A stretch of 64,000 nt of DNA, taken from Protula sp. h YS-2021 (lineage: Eukaryota > Annelida > Polychaeta > Sabellida > Serpulidae). A program made the translations under genes and the position numbers. Of the stretch, positions 48,542 to 56,787 are shown one piece after another (position 1 is the first letter of the stretch; each line of letters begins with the position of its first letter). Location: contig OX457025.1 of assembly GCA_949752745.1 (NCBI GenBank), positions 96,103,804 through 96,167,803 on the forward strand. The letters are read 5' to 3'. Under the pieces are notes generated by a model. That model did no database searches and was not told the origin of the DNA. It saw nothing but the letters and a program-made list of their open reading frames with translations.

Positions 48542-48979
48542 ATGGAGAATCTTGTACTATTCAGCGGTCATAAGGACGTTCTTTCAAACATGTTTCCAAC
48601 ACGACTTGAAAAGTATGGACATGTGTTCAACTCAAGTGAAGCTTTGTATCAATATGAGAAAGCAGTGTTTCATCACCGTCCAGATATTGCTTCAGCCATT
48701 GTGTCATCCAGAAATGGATATGAAGCAAAACGTATTGCTAAAGTGATAAAGCCATGTCCTTTATGGCATACAGTGAAGAGAAGCAAAATGCAAGATGTTT
48801 TACAAGTCAAACTGGATCAGTGTGTATTGTTTCGCAACAAGTTGAAAGAATGTAAAGACAAAACTTTAGTTGAAGCAACGTATGATCATTGGTGGGGAGC
48901 TGGTGTGAAACATGTGTCATCTGAATATCCTGGTCAGAATATCATGGGAAAGTTGTTAGAACTGTTGTGTGAGGGTTAG
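48542..48979 (+). CDS. NADAR-domain protein (YbiA-like N-glycosidase family)
   Basis: The product is 145 residues from the ATG at 48542 (context AACATGG). It spans a whole NADAR domain: LSNMFP (14-19), FNSSEALYQYEKA (29-41, with E33, Q37 and K40), LVEATYDHWWGAG (109-121) and GQNIMGKLL (131-139). This matches the family pattern S.E...Q..KA, then W.WG.G, then G.N.LG..L. Known members cleave N-glycosidic bonds in riboflavin intermediates, and some remove ADP-ribose from guanine in DNA. Such activity could counter host ADP-ribosylation, but that is inference. It is a single-domain accessory gene just upstream of the late block. Confidence 0.85.
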   Translation: MENLVLFSGHKDVLSNMFPTRLEKYGHVFNSSEALYQYEKAVFHHRPDIASAIVSSRNGYEAKRIAKVIKPCPLWHTVKRSKMQDVLQVKLDQCVLFRNKLKECKDKTLVEATYDHWWGAGVKHVSSEYPGQNIMGKLLELLCEG

Positions 48980-49080
48980 AGACTTTTTCATTTGCTTGCC
49001 AACCGTCATGGTGTGCAGACGTGTGAACATGTAAATTTGAAGTATGTTTAACTTGTGTTGCATTGATTCAAGACTGCACA

Positions 49081-49413
49081 ATGGCGGACATGACACTGAG
49101 ACAATATATTGTGCAAAAAGCTTATTGTGAAGAAATGTTATCCGCTGTAAAAAAGTTTGCCTATTTAGTCTGTCCTGCTTGTCAACATGAAGAGTGTCAA
49201 GAACATACTTGTCATTTTGCATCTGTTTATACATATTGGAATGAAGCTAAATATTACATGCATTTAGATAAAGTGTTAGAGAATGCAAATCAACGTTGTG
49301 AGAAATATGGTGTAGATGCTATTACATTGGATGAACTCAGTCATTGGTTAGTGTTCATTGAAGACCAATGGTCTCCAGTGATTCATACCATTGTATCTAT
49401 ACTTGATTTGTAA
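49081..49413 (+). CDS. Small Cys-containing accessory protein, unknown family
   Basis: The product is 110 residues from the ATG at 49081; the upstream frame has only a TTG. Residues 31-44 hold C-x2-C-x4-C-x4-C (CPACQHEECQEHTC), which could bind zinc. The rest is helical with WNEAKYYMHLDK and a C-terminal hydrophobic helix. No family is recognised. It lies between the NADAR gene and the integrase promoter. Confidence 0.6.
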   Translation: MADMTLRQYIVQKAYCEEMLSAVKKFAYLVCPACQHEECQEHTCHFASVYTYWNEAKYYMHLDKVLENANQRCEKYGVDAITLDELSHWLVFIEDQWSPVIHTIVSILDL

Positions 49414-49463
49414 AAAACTTGTTAGTTAAGTTATAAATGCATGTTAGTTAAGTGATGTTGGTT

Positions 49464-49482
49464 GAGTTATAAAATAAAAGCT
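49464..49482 (+). promoter_or_regulatory. TATA-like box of the late gene block
   Basis: GAGTTATAAAATAAAAGC lies about 45 bases before the integrase ATG at 49519. Because downstream genes overlap, this could be the main promoter for the whole plus-strand block. Confidence 0.5.
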
Positions 49483-49518
49483 GTTCTGTTGAGAAGGTGG
49501 TTTTCATTCGGTGTGACC

Positions 49519-50628
49519 ATGTCGACGTGGAAAGACTACTTGACTGATATTTACTTCAAACCTGGACAGCCTGGAGCATTTGCTGGTCCTTACAAACTGT
49601 ATCACATCTTACGAAAACATAATCAACCAGTCACACATTCACAAGTGAAGAAATGGCTACAGGATCAAGATGCTTTTAGTTTACTCCAACCTGTCAAATA
49701 CAGGTTCAAAAGACAACGTGTGATTACACGTGGTATTGATGACATGTGGGATATTGATTTGGCTGATATGGGAAACATAGCTCCCTATAATGATGACATA
49801 CGCTTTTTACTCATTGTCATTGATGTGTTTTCCAAATATGTCTGGGTACAGCCAATAACTAATAAATCACATACCAGCGTCATACAAGCTTTCCAAAAGA
49901 TTTTTCATGACACACGACGAAGACCGCGAACTCTAAGGTCTGATAAAGGAACAGAATTTAAAAACAGATGGGTAAAAGCATTTTTGAAGAAAGAAGGCAT
50001 TCATGCTTATACCACAAAGAATGAAACCAAAGCCAACTTTGCTGAAAGAGTCATTCGTACTCTGAAGGGAATGATGTATCGGTATTTTCTACATAATCAA
50101 ACTTACCGTTACTTAGACATTCTTCCAGACTTGGTGTACAATTACAACCATAGACCTCATGGTTCTCTTCCTAATAAATATGCTCCAGCCGAGATTCGTA
50201 AAGACAACGAATCAAAAGTGTGGAAGTATATGTATGTTGACAAACTGAAATTGAAACCTAAGAAGAAGAAGAAGAAGTACAAATTTAACATTGGTGATCA
50301 TGTTCGCATTTCTCACATTAAATATGTGTTTCAACGGGATTATCACATCAAATGGACGCAAGAAGTCTTCATTGTCACACATCGTTGTAAGAAGCAAGGA
50401 ATACATTTATATCGTGTGAAAGACTTTTTAGACGAAGATATTGATGGTCATTTCTATGAAGAAGAACTGCAGAAAGTAACCAAAGATATTGAATCTATTT
50501 ATAGAATTGAAAAAGTCTTGAAAACACGTAAAAGACGAGGAGGAGGTGTGAAAGAATTATTTGTCAAGTGGTTAGGTTGGCCAAACAAGTTTAACAGTTG
50601 GGTGAAAGAAACAGACATTCAACAATGA
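49519..50628 (+). CDS. Polinton integrase (DDE, retrovirus-like) with C-terminal chromodomain
   Basis: The product is 369 residues from the ATG at 49519 (context GACCATGT); the longer frame begins with TTG inside the TATA-like box. Residues 1-65 form the usual N-terminal helical domain. The catalytic core has WDIDLADM (D80), LRSDKGTEF (D142) and KANFAERVIRTLK (E176), a D-D-(33)-E arrangement. An SH3-like basic region with KPKKKKKKYKFNIGDHVRI follows. Residues about 327-369 form a chromodomain (YRIEKVL...LFVKWLGWPNKFNSWV). It would insert the element with 6-bp target duplications. The chromodomain may guide insertion to chromatin marks. Its TGA overlaps the ATPase ATG. Confidence 0.95.
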   Translation: MSTWKDYLTDIYFKPGQPGAFAGPYKLYHILRKHNQPVTHSQVKKWLQDQDAFSLLQPVKYRFKRQRVITRGIDDMWDIDLADMGNIAPYNDDIRFLLIVIDVFSKYVWVQPITNKSHTSVIQAFQKIFHDTRRRPRTLRSDKGTEFKNRWVKAFLKKEGIHAYTTKNETKANFAERVIRTLKGMMYRYFLHNQTYRYLDILPDLVYNYNHRPHGSLPNKYAPAEIRKDNESKVWKYMYVDKLKLKPKKKKKKYKFNIGDHVRISHIKYVFQRDYHIKWTQEVFIVTHRCKKQGIHLYRVKDFLDEDIDGHFYEEELQKVTKDIESIYRIEKVLKTRKRRGGGVKELFVKWLGWPNKFNSWVKETDIQQ

Positions 50629-51284
50629 AGCATCCATTTACATGTTTGGTCTCTGGACCTACAGGCAGTGGCAAAACGTCTCTGGTGAAGGAAATTCTAG
50701 AACAAAAGTTGATTCAACCCTCTCCAAAAAGCATTTTATGGCTCTATGCAGCAGATCAGCCTTTGTACAAGGGAATGAAAGGCGTGGAATTTTATCAAGG
50801 CATTCCAGATGACATTGAAGAGCGTTTTAACCCGAAGAAACCAAACTTACTTATCATTGATGACTTAATGACGAAATGCCATAGTGATGAGCGTATGACA
50901 CGTCTCTTTAGTGTTGGCAGCAGTCATCAAAATCTAAGCATTATTTTTATTGTGCATAATTTATTCCATCATGGGAAAGAGATGCGAAATATTAGTTTGA
51001 ATACACATTATATCATTCTGTTTAAAAATCCGAGAGACAGTCAACAAATTAGTACATTGGCGCGGCAAATGTATCCTAGAAGATCTCAATTTCTCATAGA
51101 AGCCTATCAAGATGCTACTAGCAAACCTCATGGTTATTTATTCATTGATTTAAAACCAAAGACAAATGATCAACTACGTATTCGTACAGGCATTTTACTA
51201 AAAGATACACATTATGTATATATTGATAAAGCAGTGTATGAACAAGAACCAAGTCATTTAACCATTCGCAGTCAAGATGTCTAA
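50625..51284 (+). CDS. FtsK/HerA-A32 type genome-packaging ATPase
   Basis: The product is 219 residues from the ATG at 50625, which overlaps the integrase stop as ATGA. The Walker A motif is GPTGSGKT (11-18) and Walker B is NLLIIDDL (74-81, D79/D80). A conserved IIFIVHNLFHHG segment (106-117) follows. The length and order match Polinton, virophage and adintovirus packaging ATPases, which drive DNA into capsids. The ninth codon-pair before this start encodes only chromodomain tail in the other frame, so the ATGA start is convincing. Confidence 0.92.
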   Translation: MKHPFTCLVSGPTGSGKTSLVKEILEQKLIQPSPKSILWLYAADQPLYKGMKGVEFYQGIPDDIEERFNPKKPNLLIIDDLMTKCHSDERMTRLFSVGSSHQNLSIIFIVHNLFHHGKEMRNISLNTHYIILFKNPRDSQQISTLARQMYPRRSQFLIEAYQDATSKPHGYLFIDLKPKTNDQLRIRTGILLKDTHYVYIDKAVYEQEPSHLTIRSQDV

Positions 51285-51603
51285 ACGTATTCGAGCGAAC
51301 CAGCCGTTTCTTCATTTGCTTGCACGCAGTGGGCCTAAACGACGTAAATCCTTGCTACAGCAAGCTACAAAGGAGGAATTAACAAGCTTGTTTGAAATTT
51401 GTTTGAATATATTGCAAGGACATTTACCCTTAAGCTCAAAACGGTTTAAGGAATTTAAACGTGAACGTCATACGCTACGTACTCTAGCAGATAAGAAGAT
51501 ATCCCTTCGACGAAAAAAGAAGTTGATTAATCAGAAAGGAGGATTCATTGGAGTTATTGCTAGATTGGCATTGCCCTTGTTAGCCAAACTGCTGCTAAAA
51601 TGA
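51277..51603 (+). CDS. Small basic virion-type protein with hydrophobic C-terminus
   Basis: The product is 108 residues. Its ATG overlaps the end of the ATPase gene by 8 bases. It has a helical N-terminus (FLHLLARSGPKRRKSLL), a LNILQGHLPL segment, a highly basic middle (KKISLRRKKKLINQKGG) and a hydrophobic tail (FIGVIARLALPLLAKLLL). Proteins with this pattern are common next to the ATPase in animal Polintons and adintoviruses and have been compared with adenovirus core or membrane-lytic peptides. QKGG just before the hydrophobic tail may be a protease site. Confidence 0.7.
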   Translation: MSKRIRANQPFLHLLARSGPKRRKSLLQQATKEELTSLFEICLNILQGHLPLSSKRFKEFKRERHTLRTLADKKISLRRKKKLINQKGGFIGVIARLALPLLAKLLLK

Positions 51604-52178
51604 AACATACGATGAAAATGGTCCTCATTCCTGAATATGAATACAAACTGTTATTAGAAAAGAAGGGTAAAGATGGTGAAATCAAAACGAAAGTGAATAA
51701 ACTTTTACGTGGGAAACGAACACGTGAAAAGGCTATAGAAATATCTCAACTTCTTGGTCGTCATTTACGAACAAGTCAGTCTAGGCAGCAAAAGCCCTCA
51801 TCATCATCACCACCTGAAAAGCCAGAAAAGTTATTTTTAAGTCATTTTCAACCTATCTATCATGGAAAAGTAACACAACTTTTAGCAGAACTGAAGAAAT
51901 ATGGTACGACATGGTCAGAGAAGAATGAACTTGTGTTGAAAACGGGCGATATTATAGCAAATTCCAACATGGTTGATTTGATGAAAGAAGCATTGGTGGC
52001 GACAAGAAGAAAAGAACGAGTCATACCACCGCATGGCTGGCATCCGTTTATCCAGGAAATTGTTGATGCTAATATTCCAAAAACAATGTTTAGTAAAAAG
52101 ACCACTCGTGACGACATTACAACAGAAATGAAACAACGTCAACAAAGACGGTTTCCTGAAGGATGGGAAAATTTTTAA
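51600..52178 (+). CDS. Conserved Polinton-associated protein of unknown function
   Basis: The product is 192 residues. Its ATG overlaps the previous stop as ATGA. It has a basic N-terminal half with a Ser/Pro-rich linker (PSSSSPPEKPEK). The C-terminal half has LLAELKKYGTTWSEKNELVL, IIANSNMVDLMKEAL and PHGWHPFIQEIVDANIPK. The W.E..ELV...I..SN..DL..EAL and GW..F pattern is one I associate with an uncharacterised protein family found widely in animal Polinton-like elements. A structural or assembly role is plausible from its place in the late block. Confidence 0.6.
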   Translation: MKHTMKMVLIPEYEYKLLLEKKGKDGEIKTKVNKLLRGKRTREKAIEISQLLGRHLRTSQSRQQKPSSSSPPEKPEKLFLSHFQPIYHGKVTQLLAELKKYGTTWSEKNELVLKTGDIIANSNMVDLMKEALVATRRKERVIPPHGWHPFIQEIVDANIPKTMFSKKTTRDDITTEMKQRQQRRFPEGWENF

Positions 52179-52384
52179 CATGGCTGAAAGAGCTATGTTG
52201 TTGTTGTGAGGAAGATAAACCAACTATTCCTGTGAAGATCAGATGTACAATTGCTTGTTGTGAAGGAGAAGTCATAGATCATCTAGATCATCATCATGAT
52301 GTAAAAGACCATTTGCATACTTGGTCGAATGGCGCGCGCTATCGTGAAGTATATAGACAACGTCAACGCATCTATACCATTTAG
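52163..52384 (+). CDS. Small protein with N-myristoylation and Cys cluster, putative membrane anchor
   Basis: The product is 73 residues. Its start overlaps the preceding gene by 16 bases. It begins MGKFLTWLKELCCCCEED: Gly2 with Thr6 fits the N-myristoylation pattern, and four consecutive Cys are candidates for palmitoylation. A His-rich middle (DHLDHHHDVKDHLH) may bind metal. The C-terminus is basic. No family is recognised. The anchor suggests a role at a host or virion membrane; this is inference. Confidence 0.55.
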   Translation: MGKFLTWLKELCCCCEEDKPTIPVKIRCTIACCEGEVIDHLDHHHDVKDHLHTWSNGARYREVYRQRQRIYTI

Positions 52385-52395
52385 TTCCCACCATC

Positions 52396-53154
52396 ATGGA
52401 GTCGACAAGCTTTTACATTACTTTGCCTAGCAATGCGAGTATGACCTATTATCCCAACAACAAGGCTTCGAATTATCAAATTCGTATGCCTCGAACCATC
52501 TATCTGAATGGAAAATATGAAGTGGCTTTAGCTGAAATTCAATATCCACATACATGGACAACGATGAGACAGGGCATGGACTATTCTATTCAGTATCGAC
52601 AAGAACTATTCGATGATCCTATTCTTAGCACTCTCGATATTCCTTATGGGTACTATAGAACCATACAAGAACTATGTGAGGCAGTCAATGAAGAAGCGAC
52701 TAATGCTCTGAAACTTACAGAAGCTATTCGGCTAAAGTATGATAAAATTAGACGACGTGTGTTTCTATTTCTCGATTATGGCTATGAAGTGTCTTTTTCC
52801 ACTGGATTGGCTGAGATTTTAGGATTTATCCCAGATCAATGGTATACTGAAACATGTACAGCTGACCATAAAGCGGATGTGAAACAGGGATTTTATACAC
52901 TGTACGTGTATTGTAGCATTTGTGAACCACAAGTTGTTGGTGATTATTATGTGCCGTTACTACGTTCTGTTGGCATACAAGGCCATGATGGTGACATTAT
53001 CATGAAAACGTACGGCGAACCGCATTATGTTCCTGTAAACACGTCCAAATTTGACGTGATAGAAATGAATATTAAGGACGACACAGGCCATAATGTTCCA
53101 TTTCAAACTGGAAAGGTGATCTGTAAACTTCATTTTCGACCAAAAGCAATATGA
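52396..53154 (+). CDS. Minor capsid protein, penton-like (single jelly roll)
   Basis: The product is 252 residues and starts 11 bases after the previous stop, with ATCATGG context. It opens SFYITLPSNASMTYYPNN..SNYQIRMPRTIYLNGKYEVALAEIQYP, the hallmark start of Polinton penton-like proteins, in which a beta strand leads into the jelly roll. A mid-region YGYYRTIQELCEAVN and a C-terminal VICKLHFRPKA strand complete the fold. It would form the pentameric capsid vertices. The stop overlaps the next start as ATGA. Confidence 0.85.
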   Translation: MESTSFYITLPSNASMTYYPNNKASNYQIRMPRTIYLNGKYEVALAEIQYPHTWTTMRQGMDYSIQYRQELFDDPILSTLDIPYGYYRTIQELCEAVNEEATNALKLTEAIRLKYDKIRRRVFLFLDYGYEVSFSTGLAEILGFIPDQWYTETCTADHKADVKQGFYTLYVYCSICEPQVVGDYYVPLLRSVGIQGHDGDIIMKTYGEPHYVPVNTSKFDVIEMNIKDDTGHNVPFQTGKVICKLHFRPKAI

Positions 53155-53492
53155 AAGCTTATACACACGATCCGTCTGCATATCGCAACCATTTTCTTCG
53201 TCAAGTGGGCGGGGAATTACCAGGATTCAAAGGAGCGCGAATCCAATATGGCGATGGTATTGGTTCCATACTGGGATCATTGGCTCGCAAAGCTATTCCA
53301 CTACTTAAGGCTGGGGCTAAGATCGTTGCGCCACATCTTAAGAAGGCTGCAAAGAATGTCGCGAAAGATGTGACGGGTCGAGTAGCAGAACGTGTGTTTG
53401 GTGAACAAAAGCGTATGCAACCGACGAAACGTGCCAGAAGACGAAAAACAGCCAGACGGATAACATCAAAATATCGCAAAGATATTTTTTAA
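53151..53492 (+). CDS. Basic virion-type protein with amphipathic helix (adenovirus core/lytic-peptide-like)
   Basis: The product is 113 residues, with its ATG overlapping the penton stop as ATGA. After FLRQVGGELPGFKGARIQ comes GDGIGSILGSLARKAIPLLK, an amphipathic helix. It is followed by a Lys/Ala-rich helix and a very basic tail (KRARRRKTARRI). The layout resembles small adenovirus core and capsid-interior proteins that are cut by the viral protease; QVGG is a candidate cut site. It would condense DNA or help breach membranes, which is inference from layout. Confidence 0.65.
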   Translation: MKAYTHDPSAYRNHFLRQVGGELPGFKGARIQYGDGIGSILGSLARKAIPLLKAGAKIVAPHLKKAAKNVAKDVTGRVAERVFGEQKRMQPTKRARRRKTARRITSKYRKDIF

Positions 53493-53503
53493 AGAAAAAA
53501 AAA

Positions 53504-54877
53504 ATGTCTCTCATTCATAATCATTCGTGTGAATGTAGTCTTTCTCCATTGGAATGGTTTCACGTACCACCAACGCAAACTGCTGTAGAGAAAAGTTATA
53601 ATGTTGACTATCAACCACTTACAAGCATTAGAGAAGGCGCTCCAATAGAATTCTACATTCCTGCGAGTACAGAAGAATATCTGGATTTAAAGAACAGCAA
53701 ACTTCATATTGTATGTCGCATTCTAAAGGCTGATGGAACAGCGTGTGGCGCAGATGATAATGTCTCTTGCATCAATGATGTGTTTAATGGGTTATGGTCT
53801 AATATTGAATTGTTTCTGAATGATCGGTTGGTTTCGCATAGCAACAATACTCATGGTTATACCAGTATTATCTCTCATCTCATCCATGATTCGGAAGAAA
53901 GTCTACATTCTGAGCGCTCTATGCGTCTCATGTACAAGGATACTGCTGGGTCAATGAATAGTCATGAGGTGAAAAGACCTAATCATGAACAATATGTATC
54001 CGGGTTTCATGTCAATGCCGACGGCGGTGACTTGGCTGAGCAAGGCAACAATGGCTTACATCATCGTTATTTGCATACACGTCTTAGCCGTGATGTTATG
54101 CTTACTGGTGGTTTAAGGATAGATTTGTTTGAGCAGGATCGTTATCTTCCGAATGGCATCAGTTTGAAATTGCGTTTCCATAGACAAAAAGATGACTATG
54201 TATTGATGGCTGCAGATAATACCTATAAGGTAGAAGTGAAAGAGGCATTTTTAACCATTCGCAAAGTGAGGGTGAGTCCAGGTATTCAGTTAGGACATAC
54301 AGATGCATTGATGAAAAGTCCTGCCAAGATCATCATCACTAGAAAAGAATGTAAAGTCTTGGCTATTCCAGCAGGATTTCAGTCTTTTGTGAAAGATAAC
54401 ATCTTTTTGGGTCAATTACCAAATCGTATTGTCATTGGTCTGGTTCATAATGAAGCTTTTGGTGGATCAGTATTGAGGAATCCATATGATTTCAAACATT
54501 TTAATCTGGACTATATGCAACTGTACACGGATGGTGAACCAGTTCTATCCAAACCTCTCAAGCTTGACATTACACAGAACAAATACCTGGACGCTTTTGA
54601 AACGCTTTACAAATCGTTTGATCGGTTGAATGGTGAGAAAAGTTCCATTATAAAACGGGAAGATTGGCCTAGAGGTTATGCTTTATTTTCGTTTGACTTA
54701 ACACCGGATTATGATGGCGATGATCATTTCCCCCTGATCAAGCATGGGAATTTGCGGCTAGAAATGAACTTTGCTACGGCTTTGCAACATACCATCAATG
54801 TCATTGTCTATGCTGAATTTGACAACATTATTGAGATCAGTGCAAATCGCAGCATCCAATTCGACTACCAGTCATGA
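53504..54877 (+). CDS. Major capsid protein, double jelly roll (hexon-like)
   Basis: The product is 457 residues. The ATG at 53504 follows a run of A bases. Features typical of Polinton major capsid proteins are an N-terminal PPTQTAVEKSYNVDYQPLTSI, IEFYIPASTEEYLDLKNSKL, NGLWSNIELFLNDRLVS, an internal PNGISLKLRFHR and a C-terminal SFDLTPDYDGDDHFPLIKHG followed by beta strands. Length is within the family range of about 450-600. It would form trimeric capsomers. Its TGA overlaps the protease ATG. Confidence 0.9.
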   Translation: MSLIHNHSCECSLSPLEWFHVPPTQTAVEKSYNVDYQPLTSIREGAPIEFYIPASTEEYLDLKNSKLHIVCRILKADGTACGADDNVSCINDVFNGLWSNIELFLNDRLVSHSNNTHGYTSIISHLIHDSEESLHSERSMRLMYKDTAGSMNSHEVKRPNHEQYVSGFHVNADGGDLAEQGNNGLHHRYLHTRLSRDVMLTGGLRIDLFEQDRYLPNGISLKLRFHRQKDDYVLMAADNTYKVEVKEAFLTIRKVRVSPGIQLGHTDALMKSPAKIIITRKECKVLAIPAGFQSFVKDNIFLGQLPNRIVIGLVHNEAFGGSVLRNPYDFKHFNLDYMQLYTDGEPVLSKPLKLDITQNKYLDAFETLYKSFDRLNGEKSSIIKREDWPRGYALFSFDLTPDYDGDDHFPLIKHGNLRLEMNFATALQHTINVIVYAEFDNIIEISANRSIQFDYQS

Positions 54878-55311
54878 ACACGAAGCAGATTGATGCCATA
54901 TTGAGTCATGATGTCATGACCAAAGACTTGTTTCAAGGCGTGTTTGCCATGGACCAGTTACCGTCTCTACAACGCGGCGCCTATGTGATCAACACAGACG
55001 ATCAAGATGAACCAGGAGAACATTGGGTGGCAGTGTATTATGACAAAGACCCTGCAGAATATTTTGACTCTTATGGACTGTTCCCTCTCGATGATCGTTT
55101 AGATATGTTTTTAAGAAATGACTATATGTATAATTCTATATCATTACAAACGCCAATATCATCGTCATGTGGTTTTTATTGTGTCTATTATATATTACAT
55201 AGAGCTCGAGGTCAGAGTATGTTTGATATTGTGAATATATTAAAAAGAAAGGATGGTGATTTTATTGTAAAGGATTTTGTATATAGACATTATAAACCAT
55301 TGTTTTATTAA
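54874..55311 (+). CDS. Adenain-type cysteine protease (Ulp1/C48-like fold)
   Basis: The product is 145 residues, with its start overlapping the capsid stop as ATGA. The catalytic triad is visible: H50 in GEHWVAVYY, D65 in YFDSYG and C99 in SSCGFYCVYY, with Q92 as the oxyanion residue. The family processes virion proteins during maturation. It is the last gene of the plus-strand late block and is followed by the TTG-rich 3' region. Confidence 0.92.
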   Translation: MNTKQIDAILSHDVMTKDLFQGVFAMDQLPSLQRGAYVINTDDQDEPGEHWVAVYYDKDPAEYFDSYGLFPLDDRLDMFLRNDYMYNSISLQTPISSSCGFYCVYYILHRARGQSMFDIVNILKRKDGDFIVKDFVYRHYKPLFY

Positions 55312-55445
55312 TGTTGTTGTTGTTATATTAGTTAAGTTGTTGTTGTTATATTAGTTAAGTTGTTGTTGTTGTTGTTATATTAGTTAAGTTGTTGTTGTTG
55401 TTGTTATATTAGTTAAGTTGTTGTTGTTGTTAAATAAAACAAATC
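55312..55445 (+). repeat. TTGTTGTTATATTAGTTAAG repeats, 3' region of late block
   Basis: Five copies of a 24-30 bp unit follow the protease stop directly and end at AAATAAAAC, a likely polyadenylation signal. They are probably the 3' untranslated region of the late transcripts. Confidence 0.7.
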
Positions 55446-55489
55446 AAGTTTCAAACAACTGTCTTGTTTATTGTGTTGTACATACGTTT

Positions 55490-55735
55490 ATTTACAAATT
55501 CTTAACTACAAACACTATTTACAAAGTTTACAAACACTATTTACAAAGTTTACAAACACTATTTACAAACTCTTAACTACAAACGCTATTTACACTATTT
55601 ACAAATTCTTAACTACAAATTCTATTTACACTATTTACAAACTTTTATTTACACTATTTACACTATTTACAAAATTCTTAACTACAAACTCTTAACTACA
55701 AAGTCTATTTACACTATTTACAAACTTTTTATTTA
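55490..55735. repeat. ACTATTTACAAA tandem repeats between convergent gene blocks
   Basis: Short ACAAACACTATTTACAAAGT and CTTAACTACAAA units are repeated. They lie between the convergent plus and minus gene blocks and resemble, inverted, the AAACTTTGTAAACA array of the left arm. Confidence 0.75.
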
Positions 55736-56103
55736 CAAACACATTCATTTTTCAATACATTCATCAATGAATACCATTCATTAGAATCTAAATTGATATA
55801 GGTATCATAGACATTACATCCATGTTTGTAAATGCTATGAAAGCTTACATAACACACATCACCAAACTTTATCACTTTAACAGTTACATGTTCAGACAGT
55901 TTCAGTTCATATCCTTCTTCTAAGTCAATGTCCATCACACGCATAGGTTGTGTCAGCTCAATGGATTTGATGCCTCGTGTAAGCCATATTTCTGTTTCTT
56001 TGAATTCAAGCGTTAGGTTCTTTCCAATCCAATGCTTGTAACAACGCGTTCCATTCCACTGTGTTGAGGGTGATGTAGTCATAGTTTTCTGTAAGCTCGT
56101 CAT
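55729..56103 (-). CDS. Divergent PC4-like double-module protein (copy 1)
   Basis: The product is 124 residues from the ATG at 56103; the longer frame starts at TTG. An N-terminal unit (NLTLEFKETEIWLTRGIKSI) is followed by a second, LSEHVTVKVIKFGDVCYVSF then YINLDSNEWYSLMNVL. The latter fits the PC4 pattern of beta strands and a final I.L...EW..L helix. It overlaps the next gene upstream by about 98 bases. It is related to the genes at 56006, 56403, 56788 and 47345. Single-strand DNA binding is inferred only. Confidence 0.6.
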   Translation of the reverse strand: MTSLQKTMTTSPSTQWNGTRCYKHWIGKNLTLEFKETEIWLTRGIKSIELTQPMRVMDIDLEEGYELKLSEHVTVKVIKFGDVCYVSFHSIYKHGCNVYDTYINLDSNEWYSLMNVLKNECVCK

Positions 56104-56347
56104 ATTGGCGAAATTGTACAAACACGTCTAAGCAGTTCTCAGTCACACGCACTTCTAATTCATTTGAGACTGCTAGGAGAAAGCCAGGTATCCTGAACTT
56201 CTCTAGATGGTCTTTCAACACGGATTGATCATCAAGTGATAGGACGAGATACTGTCCAAAATGTCTTAGCACAATGTCATCATATTCGTTTCTCAGATAT
56301 GAGAACCCATGCGTAATGGGTTTATATTCCGTTAAAAAGTCTTCCAT
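56006..56347 (-). CDS. Divergent PC4-like double-module protein (copy 2)
   Basis: The product is 113 residues from the ATG at 56347. Two units are visible: DDIVLRHFGQYLVLSLDDQS and ELEVRVTENCLDVFVQFRQ followed by YITLNTVEWNALLQAL. The final I.L...EW..L helix is shared by the whole cluster. A TATA-like GCATAAAAAACG lies about 45-55 bases upstream (near 56398-56409). Its end overlaps copy 1 in another frame. Confidence 0.6.
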   Translation of the reverse strand: MEDFLTEYKPITHGFSYLRNEYDDIVLRHFGQYLVLSLDDQSVLKDHLEKFRIPGFLLAVSNELEVRVTENCLDVFVQFRQYDELTENYDYITLNTVEWNALLQALDWKEPNA

Positions 56348-56402
56348 CTCGTTCAACAGTCAGATGAACTATGAGCTGTCTCCTTGTCTGCAAAGACGTT
56401 TT

Positions 56403-56774
56403 TTATGCTCGCAAGATGGCGAAGAGTGGATGTTGTATCGCTTCTAGGAATCGTAAGACTGCGCGCCAGTTCTTGATATCAAAGAGGATCAAATCTGTAT
56501 ATGGTGTATCTAGCACAACTCCCTTATAATCCTTTGGATAATCCTGTAAAAGATTTCTACAGATTTCTACACGTATGTTAGAATCATATTCAGCCACCGT
56601 CACTTCCACTTTATTTTCAAGTCTGCGTTTAAACCCAGCTTCAAGTGGTATGTTTTTAAAGTCTTTCCACACTTCAGGTTTAAACCGATGATAACTTGTC
56701 TTAGAATCTAGTATCACTTCATTCCTCTCATTGACAGTAAGGTAAACACCACCGTTCAGCATGAGTGCATTCAT
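56403..56774 (-). CDS. Divergent PC4-like double-module protein (copy 3)
   Basis: The product is 123 residues from the ATG at 56774, 13 bases after the PC4 gene ends. Units: GGVYLTVNERNEVILDSKTS...PEVWKDF and KVEVTVAEYDSNIRVEICRN followed by LILFDIKNWRAVLRFLEAI. The helix Trp is kept. It was likely made by duplication within the cluster, followed by strong divergence. Confidence 0.6.
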   Translation of the reverse strand: MNALMLNGGVYLTVNERNEVILDSKTSYHRFKPEVWKDFKNIPLEAGFKRRLENKVEVTVAEYDSNIRVEICRNLLQDYPKDYKGVVLDTPYTDLILFDIKNWRAVLRFLEAIQHPLFAILRA

Positions 56775-56787
56775 GATTGTTACCTTG

